Shown piece after piece: positions 53,101-61,063 of a stretch of DNA of 64,000 nucleotides. A program made the position numbers and the translations under genes. The notes beneath the pieces were generated by a model, which was not told where the DNA came from, did not search any database, and was given only the letters and a program-made list of their open reading frames with translations. How positions within the stretch are numbered: position 1 is the first letter of the stretch; each line of letters starts with the position of its first letter. Where the stretch lies: contig NZ_OKQO01000001.1 of NCBI RefSeq assembly GCF_900289145.1, positions 124,001 through 188,000 of the forward strand. The letters run 5' to 3'. The DNA comes from Neobittarella massiliensis (ex Bilen et al. 2018) (GTDB lineage: Bacteria; Bacillota; Clostridia; Oscillospirales; Ruminococcaceae).

Positions 53101-54873
53101 CACATCGGCGCTGGCGGCACTTTTGATGTTGCAGTTGACCACCCCGCCGCCGATCAGGCCGCCGATGACGGCGCCGTCACCGACGGTGATGGAGACCTGG
53201 CCCGCCACCTCGCAGCGGCTGCCGAAACAGGAGCCGCCGCCGATGATGGCGTTATTGAGCGATATGCCCGGGGCGACGGTGATCTGCACCGCACCCAGCA
53301 CGTCGGAGCGGCAGATGTTCATGCCGTCCTGGGCGTACAGTGAGCCGTCGTTATCGCCGCCGCCGACGATACAGCGGTCGGTGGTGGACTCGGTATTGGC
53401 AGAGATATCGGCGTTTACCTGGATATCGACGCCGCCCACCTCGGCGATGGCGGCAATAGGGGCGGTATTGCCGGAACCCATGCCGATCTTGGTGTAGCCG
53501 CCGCCGACGATGTAGTCGCCGTCGTAGAAGTCGCTGCTCTGGCTGAGCGCAGTGTCGACGGTGATGTGGGCGGTGCCGATGACGCTGGCCACCGAGCGGG
53601 TATCGCGGTCGGTCTCGTCGGCATAGTAGTTGTAGGCGTAGCCGCCGCCATAGACCTTTTTGAGCAGCCTGGAACCGGCGTGAAAGGTGGTGTTGGTATT
53701 ACCCTGTACGTTGGCGGTGGCGCCGTAATAGGCCTGTCCGCCGCCGACGACCGAGATGACGTCGCCGTAGATGTCGACGTGGGTGCTGCCGCTGACATTG
53801 GCTACGGCGCCGATACCTTCGGCGTCGCCGCCGCCGTAGACAGAAAAGAAGTTGCCGTTAGAGGATGCGGCGTTGGTGCTTTGCACGGTGACCTGGGTGG
53901 AGCCGTTTACACTGCCGTTGTCGCCGCCGCCGTAGATGGTGGTGCGGTTGTAGGCTTTGGCGGCGCCGTTATAAGTGATACTGGTAGAGCCGCAGTCGGC
54001 ACCGTGAGAGCCGCCGTAGATGGTGGCCCCCACGCTGACCGGCCCGTCGACGATAAAGGGGATGCCGTTGGCGTAGATCTTGGCCTCTTCGCCCACTGCG
54101 CCCCACAGCACGACGGGGGTATCGTCGGTGGCCCCGTCTTTGGTGGTGGTGAGCGTAAAGGAGGTGATCCCCTTATCGGTGGGCAGATCGATAAAGGTGG
54201 TGGGGCCGCCGCTGAACTGATTGATATTGACCCGCAGATCGGTAGGATTGAGGATGAGGGTCACGTCGCCGGCGGGCGCATCGGCACTGTAGGGGGCCAG
54301 CTGCTGCGTGAGCACCTTTTGCACGTTGAGCTTGGAGACGGCGCTGCCCTCGATGACAATGACGACATTGGCCGCCTGCCGGGCCACGGCGGCGGGGGGC
54401 GTATCGATCTGCAGCTCGACACAGGGCAGGTCGGCCGGGGACAGCGCGGGGTCCAGGGTATAGTGGGCGCTGTCCCAGCGGGGGGAAAAGGTGTAGTGTG
54501 CCAGATCGGTGGCGGCATAGTCGCTGTCGCAGCACCAGGTGACCGGGGTCGAGACCGGCTCCTGACTGCCGTCGAGATAGACCGGCAGCACATCGGGCAG
54601 CCCCAGCTGCTGAGCGGGGACTTTGCCGCCCAGGTGGAGGGTGGTGAGCGGGGAGGGGCCGGGGAAGCCGGTGATGACCTGGGTCTCTGCCGCGGCATCG
54701 GTGGCGGCCGGGCAGCCGGGCTGATGGGAAGCGGCGGTACACTGTTCAGTGTGTGTGCAGCCGGCGGTCGTGGCCGGCGGTGTATCCTCGGCTGAGACGG
54801 GCAGCCAGGCAGAGGCAACAAGGCCGATGGCGGTGACCAGAGACAGCAGCCGCCGCTTGTATTGGGTGATCAT
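50167..54873 (-). CDS. Large secreted, wall-associated surface protein with YGGG-rich repeats and InlB-type repeats
   Basis: 1568 residues. A signal peptide (LLSLVTAIGLVASAWLPVSA) is followed by a Cys-containing N-terminal segment and, from about 280 to 1000, many irregular 40-55-residue repeats centred on YGGG or IGGG with V-x-G strands. This pattern suggests a right-handed beta-helix or stacked-sheet stalk. Near 1130-1200 is a divergent InlB B-repeat (GGHGTVSPAGDTAVISGED), near 1440-1510 a Listeria/InlB B-repeat (VTFDAQGGSSVSPYTG ... GWYLEPD), and at the end a Ser/Gly linker, ATGD, one membrane helix and a basic tail, like a sortase-type sorting signal without a clear LPxTG. Probably an adhesin. 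The ribosome binding site is aggaggagc. Confidence 0.85.
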   Translation of the reverse strand: MITQYKRRLLSLVTAIGLVASAWLPVSAEDTPPATTAGCTHTEQCTAASHQPGCPAATDAAAETQVITGFPGPSPLTTLHLGGKVPAQQLGLPDVLPVYLDGSQEPVSTPVTWCCDSDYAATDLAHYTFSPRWDSAHYTLDPALSPADLPCVELQIDTPPAAVARQAANVVIVIEGSAVSKLNVQKVLTQQLAPYSADAPAGDVTLILNPTDLRVNINQFSGGPTTFIDLPTDKGITSFTLTTTKDGATDDTPVVLWGAVGEEAKIYANGIPFIVDGPVSVGATIYGGSHGADCGSTSITYNGAAKAYNRTTIYGGGDNGSVNGSTQVTVQSTNAASSNGNFFSVYGGGDAEGIGAVANVSGSTHVDIYGDVISVVGGGQAYYGATANVQGNTNTTFHAGSRLLKKVYGGGYAYNYYADETDRDTRSVASVIGTAHITVDTALSQSSDFYDGDYIVGGGYTKIGMGSGNTAPIAAIAEVGGVDIQVNADISANTESTTDRCIVGGGDNDGSLYAQDGMNICRSDVLGAVQITVAPGISLNNAIIGGGSCFGSRCEVAGQVSITVGDGAVIGGLIGGGVVNCNIKSAASADVGSVAIHIGSGVSCRRISPASGQFIGGGNPRYRSGSSYDPSGSHADVKGDIATTIGDDFHCDDWFFAAGLAKIAGTTAEVQGGVSTTIGSGASISQQYIGGGDAENAGCSAAVAGSVTNMLGGNFSCSYFTPAGRVTGTGSAVATVGSSTAPGAVNTVFQGGGTAAFSGSVVGAGRTYIADSDTTVYGDTSLTFSGVLPNQVIYAGGYAGAAGSARVTGAASLTLKDLTATYNKYLYGGGQANAAGANADVGAVDLLLDHNAQISNWTFGGGYAVNDASASARVHGSVLLQVKNCDLGGAYLLGGGWGVGSGHVEVDGNTAVALENSAVKQLYGTGYYSAATNYTHAGHVDIRLKNAEVIGAVYPAGNSNSKAKSAALYLLGNTSLSSVTSVDTASLTDGLSVYVGDGSTPTSAAVGYLYESRISQVHVYPGATLTHTSADNRLLWNTADLQVDTGGTLVLSAFDESISGNFIGGGTLQLSAGQVLHVGGAVSENSALQISGVPAALQTCVTAGSSSGTFSYLENGLGLKKAVGQDKTVWSLDTVHTVTASVTGGHGTVSPAGDTAVISGEDLSFRFTPDSGYKVEQVLLDGRPVPAEDCYTLADIQSAHALQVSFSPLVAQDVEAAVGAITPPEDSASQHSDDVLTAKILYELLEDDEKGKVSPDSLHQLNSQLAQLDGIQIEMQKHVNVATEVDAPMLYQLADTVTLDEARQLKEGAINKITLKLVIDPVESADSQIDPAQAGGRTIGMYMDISVLKQVGGQAAEPITATSSPIQIAVTIPPSLRAPGRSYVMLRAHGGQVDILPDLDSQSDTITINSDRFSTYAIAYTDEPGGGDLLTVTFDAQGGSSVSPYTGIRQGAHIPAPDPPHRTGYIFAGWYLEPDTHTAWQFAGDTVQQNITLYARWEKSGSTSGPADTQQPGSSSQGGDPNGAAGQSPGAATGDRRPLLPIWALLGSFAAISYAFYRLFTIKKRGRP

Positions 54874-55014
54874 AATGCTCCTCCTGTGTGTGTACCAGAT
54901 CGTAGACAGAGAGTAACAGGGGGATATATAATGAAAAAAGATGTATTTGGGGTGTTTTTTGCGCCAAAATACAGAAAAATGCCGAAAAAATCGCAGTCAC
55001 ACATAGTCTACATT

Positions 55015-55046
55015 TTTGGTCAAGTAAATTCAAAAATGTGACCAAA
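55015..55046 (-). promoter_or_regulatory. Inverted repeat upstream of the surface-protein gene
   Basis: Arms tttggtca and tgaccaaa are separated by 16 bases, about 145-170 bases before the surface-protein start. The minus strand also contains a TTGACC that could be a -35. The repeat is a candidate regulator site. The rest of 54874-55300 shows no gene. Confidence 0.4.
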
Positions 55047-55301
55047 TCGGCAGAAGATAGTGACTGCTCTTTATAAATAATATAAAAAAAGACCTCAGAG
55101 CTGACGGGTTGGGTGGCGAGAACTGGGGGAGATGTGACTGATCGGCCAGTTGGCGGCACTGGCGACACCGCTTATACGGTGGCAAATGAGCGCTGCCGCC
55201 GGTGGCGGGTGCTGGGCCCGTCGACAGGTACCGATGACATGGGAGCCGCGGCGGGGTGGGGCGGCGCCGGAGCGTGTGAGCGGGTGCTGGGCCGCCGGCA
55301 T

Positions 55302-55342
55302 AAAAAAGAGACCCGGCACCGAAGAGCCGGATCTCTTTTTTT
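55302..55342. terminator. Intrinsic terminator of the Bce-type operon
   Basis: The arms aaaaaagagacccggc and gccggatctcttttttt with an eight-base loop. T runs on both strands. It lies about 50 bases beyond the permease stop. Confidence 0.85.
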
Positions 55343-55393
55343 GGCGCCGGCAGCCGGCGCATTTATGAGAGCAGTATGGGAGCAGGCGGACAG

Positions 55394-57394
55394 TTACGTG
55401 CGCACGATGCGGTAGTACACCTTGGCGGTTAGGCCGTAGATGAGCGCGTACAGCAGACCAAAGGCCAGGAAGGTGCCCACGGTGCACAGGGCGAACAGCC
55501 CGACATCGGTGAGGCTGAAGACGGCCAGCAGGCGGGTGATGACCGGAAAGGCAAAGGCGATGTGTATGCCGGCGGTGATGAGCGGCAGGAAAAACACGGT
55601 CATGATCTGGGAGTGTATGGAGCGGCGCACCTCGCTGTGGCTCATGCCCACCTGCTGCATGATGACGAAGCGCTCGCGGTCGTCGTACCCCTCGGACACC
55701 TGCTTATAGTAGATGATGAGGATGGCGGCCACGGTAAAGAGCAGCCCCAGGAACACGCCGATAAAGAACAGCCCGCCGTACAGAGAGACAAAGCTCTGTT
55801 TGGCCTCGGACCGGCATTCCAGCGCGCCCTCGAACTCCCGCTCGTGCAGAGTGGTCTGCAGATCTTCGTAGAAGGCGATCTTCTGCTGCGGGGAACCGGT
55901 GAGATCGAAGCCCCAGTAGAGTTTGATATCGGAGGCGTTTTCGCCGTAGGCGGCTTTTTGCCAGCTGTCGAGCTGCTGGATGACCGACAGGTCTTTGACC
56001 ACCAGAAAGTGACTGCTGGCGATGTTGGCAGCCATAAAGCCGTTGCCGGGGAAGTCGTCGACGCGCTGCTTTACGGTGAAGGTGGTGTCGAACACCCGCA
56101 GTGTGTCGTGGGGGTAGGACTCGCGGTTGGAATAGAGCAGTACCTCCCCGTCTTCCAGGCTCTGGTGCTGGCCGGTGACCCGGTTGTAGTCTTCCAGGGT
56201 GACAAAAAAGAGGTTGCGCAGGCTGTTCATGCTGCTGAGCATTTTGGCCGAGGAGGTGTCGGCACCACCGGTGGTGAACGTGTCCCCCTGCTCCAGCAGC
56301 GAAAAGGTGAGATAGGTGTACTCGAAGGCGTTATTGCTCTGCAGGCCGTGGCTGTCCAGCACCTGCTGGGCGTCGCGGTGCAGGTCGCTGACTGCCTGCT
56401 GGCTGTAGTCGCGGCTGGAGATGAGCAATTCGCGGGGGTAGCGGGTGTCGAGGATGCCCTGCATGCCCATCCACATGGAGAGTGTGGAGGAGACCATGAC
56501 CAGCACGGCGGTGGAGAGGATACAGATATTGGCCAGCCCCACCGCGTTTTGCTTCATGCGGTAGAGCATGCCGGAGACGCTGGTGAAGTGTTTGGAGGTG
56601 TAGTAAAAGCGCTTGTTTTTGCGCATGGATTTGAGCAGGGCGATGCTGCCGGCGGTAAAGAGCAGGTAGGTGCCGATGATGACCAGCAGCACCGCCACGA
56701 AGAACAGGCCCATGGCGGCGACGGGGTTTTTGGTGGTGACCGAAATATAGTAGCCGGCCCCCAGCGAGATGGCCCCCAGCACGGCCATGATCCAGCGGGT
56801 CTTGGGCTCGCGCTCGCCGACGTTGCCGCTGTGCAGCAGCTCGATGGGGCTGGAGACGCGGATCTGCCGCAGGGTGTTTAAAAAGATGAGCAGGAAGATG
56901 GCGCCGAAGAGCGCCAGCGTCATGAACACCGCGGACAGCGAGGGCGAAAAGCCCAGAGGGATAGCGGTCTCGAACATTTTGAGCAGGACCAAAAACAGCA
57001 GTTTTTCCAGCAGTACGCCCAGGCCCAGGCCCAGTGCCAGGCTGATGACGGCCACGTACAGCGTTTCGAGGGCGATGACTTTGGCCAGGTGCTTTTTCTC
57101 CATACCGAGGATGTTAAAGAGGCCGAACTCTTTTTTGCGGCGCTTGATGAGAAAGCTGTTGGTATAAAACAGGAAGATAGCCGAGAAGATGGCGGTGACC
57201 CACCCGCCCAGCGACAGCGTGTAGCGCAGCACATCGGAGCCGAGCATTTTGTCGAGGCCGGGATTTTGCGACAGCGAGGTGATCATGTAGTACATGGACA
57301 CGGTGAAGGTGCAGGTGAGCAAGAAGGGCAGGTAGGTGCGCCGGTTCTTTTGGATATTGGTGGCCGCCAGCCGGGAATAAAACAGCTTAGTCAC
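55394..57394 (-). CDS. BceB-type ABC transporter permease
   Basis: 666 residues. Ten predicted helices in the FtsX/MacB arrangement: N-terminal helix (TYLPFLLTCTFTVSMYYMI), three helices, then a large extracellular domain of about 200 residues between helices 7 and 8, and three helices at the end. This is the hallmark of peptide-antibiotic sensing/detoxifying permeases such as BceB, VraG and PsdB. The gene starts at GTG (MTKLFYSRLA) and overlaps the ATPase gene by eight bases. The extracellular domain is the likely ligand sensor; the peptide recognised is unknown. Confidence 0.93.
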   Translation of the reverse strand: MTKLFYSRLAATNIQKNRRTYLPFLLTCTFTVSMYYMITSLSQNPGLDKMLGSDVLRYTLSLGGWVTAIFSAIFLFYTNSFLIKRRKKEFGLFNILGMEKKHLAKVIALETLYVAVISLALGLGLGVLLEKLLFLVLLKMFETAIPLGFSPSLSAVFMTLALFGAIFLLIFLNTLRQIRVSSPIELLHSGNVGEREPKTRWIMAVLGAISLGAGYYISVTTKNPVAAMGLFFVAVLLVIIGTYLLFTAGSIALLKSMRKNKRFYYTSKHFTSVSGMLYRMKQNAVGLANICILSTAVLVMVSSTLSMWMGMQGILDTRYPRELLISSRDYSQQAVSDLHRDAQQVLDSHGLQSNNAFEYTYLTFSLLEQGDTFTTGGADTSSAKMLSSMNSLRNLFFVTLEDYNRVTGQHQSLEDGEVLLYSNRESYPHDTLRVFDTTFTVKQRVDDFPGNGFMAANIASSHFLVVKDLSVIQQLDSWQKAAYGENASDIKLYWGFDLTGSPQQKIAFYEDLQTTLHEREFEGALECRSEAKQSFVSLYGGLFFIGVFLGLLFTVAAILIIYYKQVSEGYDDRERFVIMQQVGMSHSEVRRSIHSQIMTVFFLPLITAGIHIAFAFPVITRLLAVFSLTDVGLFALCTVGTFLAFGLLYALIYGLTAKVYYRIVRT

Positions 57395-58154
57395 GGCGGT
57401 CACCACCTGTCGCGATCACGGTGAGCGTGTCGGAGATCTTCTCGAACATCTGCCGCGAGGTGTTTTCGCCCCGGTACAGCTGGTGGAACACCTGCCCGTC
57501 TTTGATGAACAGCACCCGGCCGGCGTGGCTGGCGGCTTTGGTGGAGTGGGTGACCATGAGGATGGTCTGGCCGGCGCGATTTATCTGCCCGAACAGGTCG
57601 AGCAGGCTGTCGGCGGCGCGGGAATCCAGCGCGCCGGTGGGCTCGTCGGCCAGCACCAGCTGGGGGCTGGTGATAAGTGCCCGGCAGACTGCCGCCCGCT
57701 GTTTTTGGCCGCCCGAGACCTCGTAGGGGTATTTGTGCAGGATACCGGCGATGCCCAGCTGGGCAGCCAGCGGCTGCAGCCGGCGGGCCATCTCGCCGTA
57801 GCGCTTGCCGGCCAGCACCAGCGGCAGAAAGATGTTATCTTGCAGGGAGAAGGTGTCGAGCAGATTAAAGTCTTGAAACACAAAGCCCAGATTGTCGCGG
57901 CGGAAGGCGGCGATCTCGCGCTCGGAGATGCCGCTCAGGTCGCGGCCGCCCAGCAGTACGGTGCCGCCGCTGGGCTTATCCAGCGCGGCTAAGATGTTGA
58001 GCAGGGTGGTCTTGCCGGAGCCCGACTCGCCCATGATGGCCACGTATTCGCCCTGATCGACCGAGAAGGACACGTCGCTGAGGGCCTGGACGCGGCTGCC
58101 GCCGAAGCGGGTGGTATATACTTTTTTGAGACCTCGTACCTCTAATACGGACAT
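57387..58154 (-). CDS. BceA-type ABC transporter ATPase
   Basis: 255 residues. Walker A GESGSGKTTLLNIL, Q-loop FQDFNLLD, signature VSGGQKQRAAVCRAL, Walker B LVLADEPTGALD and switch His in MVTHSTKAA. It powers the permease encoded just downstream and belongs to the LolD/MacB/BceA group. Start MSVLEVRG after ggaggtatcagacg. The 117-base gap before it holds its own promoter and a two-site operator. Confidence 0.96.
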   Translation of the reverse strand: MSVLEVRGLKKVYTTRFGGSRVQALSDVSFSVDQGEYVAIMGESGSGKTTLLNILAALDKPSGGTVLLGGRDLSGISEREIAAFRRDNLGFVFQDFNLLDTFSLQDNIFLPLVLAGKRYGEMARRLQPLAAQLGIAGILHKYPYEVSGGQKQRAAVCRALITSPQLVLADEPTGALDSRAADSLLDLFGQINRAGQTILMVTHSTKAASHAGRVLFIKDGQVFHQLYRGENTSRQMFEKISDTLTVIATGGDRRD

Positions 58155-58189
58155 CGTCTGATACCTCCTATATGTTGTTGGCGATACCC

Positions 58190-58255
58190 AGTATAACAGG
58201 TCGGGCGGCGGCGCTGCCATCGATTTGCCTTACAGCCGGACGCCGTTTCTTACAG
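58190..58255 (-). promoter_or_regulatory. Regulated promoter of the bceAB-type genes with CTGTAAG direct repeats
   Basis: Minus strand: two direct CTGTAAG copies (58249-58255 and 58229-58235), 20 bases apart start to start, i.e. two DNA turns. Then comes a TATACT -10 (58190-58195) without a recognisable -35. A weak -35 with tandem upstream sites is typical of promoters activated by OmpR-family regulators. The regulator at 59279 is the obvious candidate. Confidence 0.75.
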
Positions 58256-58271
58256 TTTTGCAAGGTGCTGT

Positions 58272-59282
58272 TCACTCCACCTCCAGTGGGGGACGCCCCA
58301 GGCCCAGGATGACCCGGGTGCCGGCGCCGGGGGAGGACTCGATGCGCATGGTGTGGCCCAGAGAGTCCAGAATGCGCCGACAGAGGTACAGGCCCAGCCC
58401 GGTGGAGCGCTTATACAGGCGGCCGCTGTGGCCGGTATACCCCTTTTCGCAGATGCGGGGGAGGTCGGCGGGGTCGATGCCGATACCGGTGTCGGCGATG
58501 ACGAGCTCATCGCCATTTTGCACCGCGATGCTGATCTGGCCGCTGGGGGTGTATTTGACGGCGTTGGAGAGCAGCTGTTCGATGACCAGCACCAGCCACT
58601 TCTCGTCGGTGAGCACCGAGATATCGAGCGCGCCCAGCTGCAGCGACAGTTTTTGCCGGATGAACAGCGGGGCGTATTTGCGCACCGCCTGGTGCACCAG
58701 GTCTTTGAGCGAACAGGTGGTGAGCAGATAGTCGCTGGCGTCGCGGCCCAGGCGCAGGTAGGAGAGCACCAGCTCGGCGTATTGCTCGATCTTAAACAGC
58801 TCGGCCGCCAGCGCCTTGGTGGCGGGGGTATCGGGCTGGGCCTGCAGCAGCAGGTGCATGGCGGCGATGGGGGTCTTGATCTGGTGTACCCACAGCGAGT
58901 AGTAGTCGACCTGCTCCTGCCGCTCGCTGGCGGCGTGGGTCTCGGCCTGCAGCAGCAGGTGATGCAGCCTGCCGATGAGCGCCTGGTAGTCGCGGCTGAT
59001 GAGGTCGCGGGAGACGGGCAGCTGCTCGGTGCCGTAGGGCAGCTGTGCCAGCAGAGAGACGAGCGCTAAATGGCGGTGGTAGTAGCGGTAAAAGTCGACC
59101 GCGCCGCAGACCAGCAGCAGTGCGGCGCAGAGCGCACAGGCGTAGAGCACCGCCTCGACCTGCAGCCGGTACAGCGAGAATACGGCGGCGAACAGCAGCC
59201 CGCAGGCGGCCATGAGACAGAGGTAGCGCAGCTTTTCTTTCAGGTAGCAAGACAGGGCCGGCCAGAACAGCTTTTGTTTCAT
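58272..59282 (-). CDS. BceS-type sensor histidine kinase
   Basis: 336 residues. Two N-terminal helices with almost no external loop (intramembrane-sensing type). The phospho-acceptor His is in SLWVHQIKTPIAAM, and the ATPase domain shows N-box VIEQLLSNAVKYT, G1 IADTGIGIDP and G2 STGLGLYLCRR. Such kinases do not sense the peptide alone but through the partner BceB permease. The start ATG overlaps the stop of the regulator gene by ATGA. Confidence 0.95.
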   Translation of the reverse strand: MKQKLFWPALSCYLKEKLRYLCLMAACGLLFAAVFSLYRLQVEAVLYACALCAALLLVCGAVDFYRYYHRHLALVSLLAQLPYGTEQLPVSRDLISRDYQALIGRLHHLLLQAETHAASERQEQVDYYSLWVHQIKTPIAAMHLLLQAQPDTPATKALAAELFKIEQYAELVLSYLRLGRDASDYLLTTCSLKDLVHQAVRKYAPLFIRQKLSLQLGALDISVLTDEKWLVLVIEQLLSNAVKYTPSGQISIAVQNGDELVIADTGIGIDPADLPRICEKGYTGHSGRLYKRSTGLGLYLCRRILDSLGHTMRIESSPGAGTRVILGLGRPPLEVE

Positions 59283-59950
59283 ACCGCCATGTACCCCATG
59301 CCTTTTTTGGTCTGTATCAGGTCATGTACCCCGATCTCGGCCAGCTTTTTGCGCAGGCGGGCGACGTTTACCGACAGCGTGTTCTCGTCGACGAAGGCGT
59401 CGCTCTCCCACAGGCGGGCCATGAGCGTCTCGCGGCTGACCAAGCTGCCACCGTGCTCGAGCAGGGTGGCCAGGATGCGATTTTCGTTTTTGGAGAGCTC
59501 GATGGATCGGTCGCCGCAGGTGACGATGCAGTCGCCGGTATCGAGCAGCACCCCGCCGTAGCCGATGAGATCGGTCTGACCGGCATAGTCGTAGGTGCGG
59601 CGCAGCAGCGCCTGGATCTTGGCCATGAGCACCGACAGATCGAACGGCTTGGCGACAAAGTCGTCGCCGCCGGCGCTGACGGCCATGACGATGTTCATGT
59701 TCTCGCTGGCTGAGGAGATGAAGATGATGGGCACTTTGGAGACCTTGCGGATCTCCTCACACCAGTGGTAGCCGTTAAAAAAGGGCAGCGAGATATCCAG
59801 CAGCACCAGCTGGGGCGAGAACTGTACGAATTCGGTGAGCACCTGGCGGAAATCGCCGACGCAGTGGGCGGTGAAGCCCCAGCTCTGGATGTGCTGCACG
59901 ATGGCGGCGGCGATGGTGGCGTCATCCTCGACGACGAGTATCTTATACAT
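59279..59950 (-). CDS. BceR-type OmpR-family response regulator
   Basis: 223 residues. A receiver with VVEDD, phospho-acceptor Asp in LVLLDISLPFFNGY and Lys in FVAKPFD, followed by an OmpR winged helix (LSKNENRILATLLEHGG ... VNVARLRKKLAEIG). It should be phosphorylated by the kinase encoded next and activate the ABC genes through the CTGTAAG sites. Start MYKILVVE after aggagggtccact. Confidence 0.95.
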   Translation of the reverse strand: MYKILVVEDDATIAAAIVQHIQSWGFTAHCVGDFRQVLTEFVQFSPQLVLLDISLPFFNGYHWCEEIRKVSKVPIIFISSASENMNIVMAVSAGGDDFVAKPFDLSVLMAKIQALLRRTYDYAGQTDLIGYGGVLLDTGDCIVTCGDRSIELSKNENRILATLLEHGGSLVSRETLMARLWESDAFVDENTLSVNVARLRKKLAEIGVHDLIQTKKGMGYMAV

Positions 59951-60070
59951 AGTGGACCCTCCTGTTGGGGCGGATGGGTGAGCGGTGGCAGGACAGAAAA
60001 GAGCGGCGCGGCGGAGCAGCCGACCCGAATAGACGGGGGAACTGGTGGGGGACCGCCGGCAACTGTTTTT

Positions 60071-60100
60071 AGTATAGCCCAACCGGGGGCGGGGAAGCAA
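60071..60100 (-). promoter_or_regulatory. Promoter of the response regulator-kinase operon
   Basis: Minus strand TTGCTT and TATACT with an 18-base spacer, about 120 bases before the regulator start. Confidence 0.55.
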
Positions 60101-60125
60101 ATCACCGCCGTATTTAGAAAGCGGT

Positions 60126-60154
60126 GTGACAGCGGCCGGTACCGGTGGTACAAT
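60126..60154 (+). promoter_or_regulatory. Promoter of the lipoprotein gene
   Basis: GTGACA and TACAAT with a 17-base spacer, about 125 bases upstream of the lipoprotein ATG. It is divergent from the promoter at 60071. Confidence 0.55.
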
Positions 60155-60277
60155 GGGAAAAACGGGATGAGCCGCATACCGGGCAAGCGGGCCGATATAC
60201 AAAAGGGCCTGGACCGATCACCGGCGCCCCGGCGGATGCGGGGCGACAGCGGCACAGACCGCACAGGGGGAATAAAC

Positions 60278-61063
60278 ATGAAGGGGAGACGGTTTGTAGC
60301 CGGTGTGCTGCTGGTGCTGCTGGCGGCGATCTTATTGACGGCGTGCGGCGGTGATACCGTGATAGAGCTGGAGCTGACAAAGGATTACAGCGATACAGAA
60401 CCGATGGTGAATGAGAAGCTGTTTTACCTGCCCGGTGAAATAGAGGAGCTGCCGCTGAAAGTGGCGTTTGAGATGAGCGGAGAGAGCTGTCTGGTGGAGA
60501 TAGCAGATAACGAGAGCGGCCGGGTGTTTTGGCACGAGAGCTGGCGGGGAGAGGTGGAGCGGGAGACCCGGGACGTGGCGCTGCGCGGCCTTGAGAGAGA
60601 AAGAGAGTATGTGGTGCGGATCACGGGGACCGGGGTAGACCGCGCGGCGGTCGCGCTGACCGCACATGGGGGACGTATAAAAGAGCGGGAGAGGCCGCGC
60701 CGGGAGACACGCACACGCGCCGCCGCAAAGGTGCGGGGCGGACCGGCACCCAGACAGGGCATGAAAAAACACGGGGGACGACCGCAGTCGTCCCCCGTGT
60801 TTTTTATACTGTACGCCGCGGGCGGCAGGCAGCGCCCACAGACCGCGGCACACTGCTCGCGATACAGCTATTTTTTTAAAGACGCGGCCATCTGGCGCAC
60901 CACATCTTCGAAAGTGCCGCCAAAGAGCTCCATCGAGGCGCCGAACATCAGGTTGAGCGGGGCCTCGAAATTCTCGACGTTCATGCCGTTTATGTCGCGG
61001 AAACCGCCGGGCTCGCCGCTGTTGGGGATGCGCTCGATCATGGGGCGCACATCGTCCATATAG
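60278..61063 (+). CDS. Small predicted lipoprotein, open frame without stop before the terminator
   Basis: The lipoprotein signal is clear: FVAGVLLVLLAAILLTAC with lipid-modified Cys23. Residues 24-130 form an acidic, beta-rich domain of unknown family. After about residue 130 the frame becomes Arg-rich and passes through a strong terminator (60764-60805), then reads as antisense of the deoxyribosyltransferase gene to a stop at 61063 (261 residues). A +1 shift near 60676 would end the protein at the taa of gtataa. Either the native stop was lost or a frameshift exists. The divergent Bce-type module suggests envelope stress as a theme. Confidence 0.6.
   Translation: MKGRRFVAGVLLVLLAAILLTACGGDTVIELELTKDYSDTEPMVNEKLFYLPGEIEELPLKVAFEMSGESCLVEIADNESGRVFWHESWRGEVERETRDVALRGLEREREYVVRITGTGVDRAAVALTAHGGRIKERERPRRETRTRAAAKVRGGPAPRQGMKKHGGRPQSSPVFFILYAAGGRQRPQTAAHCSRYSYFFKDAAIWRTTSSKVPPKSSIEAPNIRLSGASKFSTFMPFMSRKPPGSPLLGMRSIMGRTSSI
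60764..60805. terminator. Bidirectional intrinsic terminator
   Basis: The 19-bp perfect stem aaaaaacacgggggacgac with its complement and a four-base loop, with A and T runs. It lies between the converging lipoprotein and deoxyribosyltransferase genes. Confidence 0.9.

Noticed and set aside
51793-53343. A 516-codon plus-strand frame rich in Gly and Ala
   Set aside because: Exact antisense of the YGGG-repeat surface protein; repeat coding on one strand creates a long stop-free frame on the other.
55562-56881. Long plus-strand frame opposite the ABC permease
   Set aside because: Antisense of a complete BceB-type permease with all expected helices; no start signal of its own.
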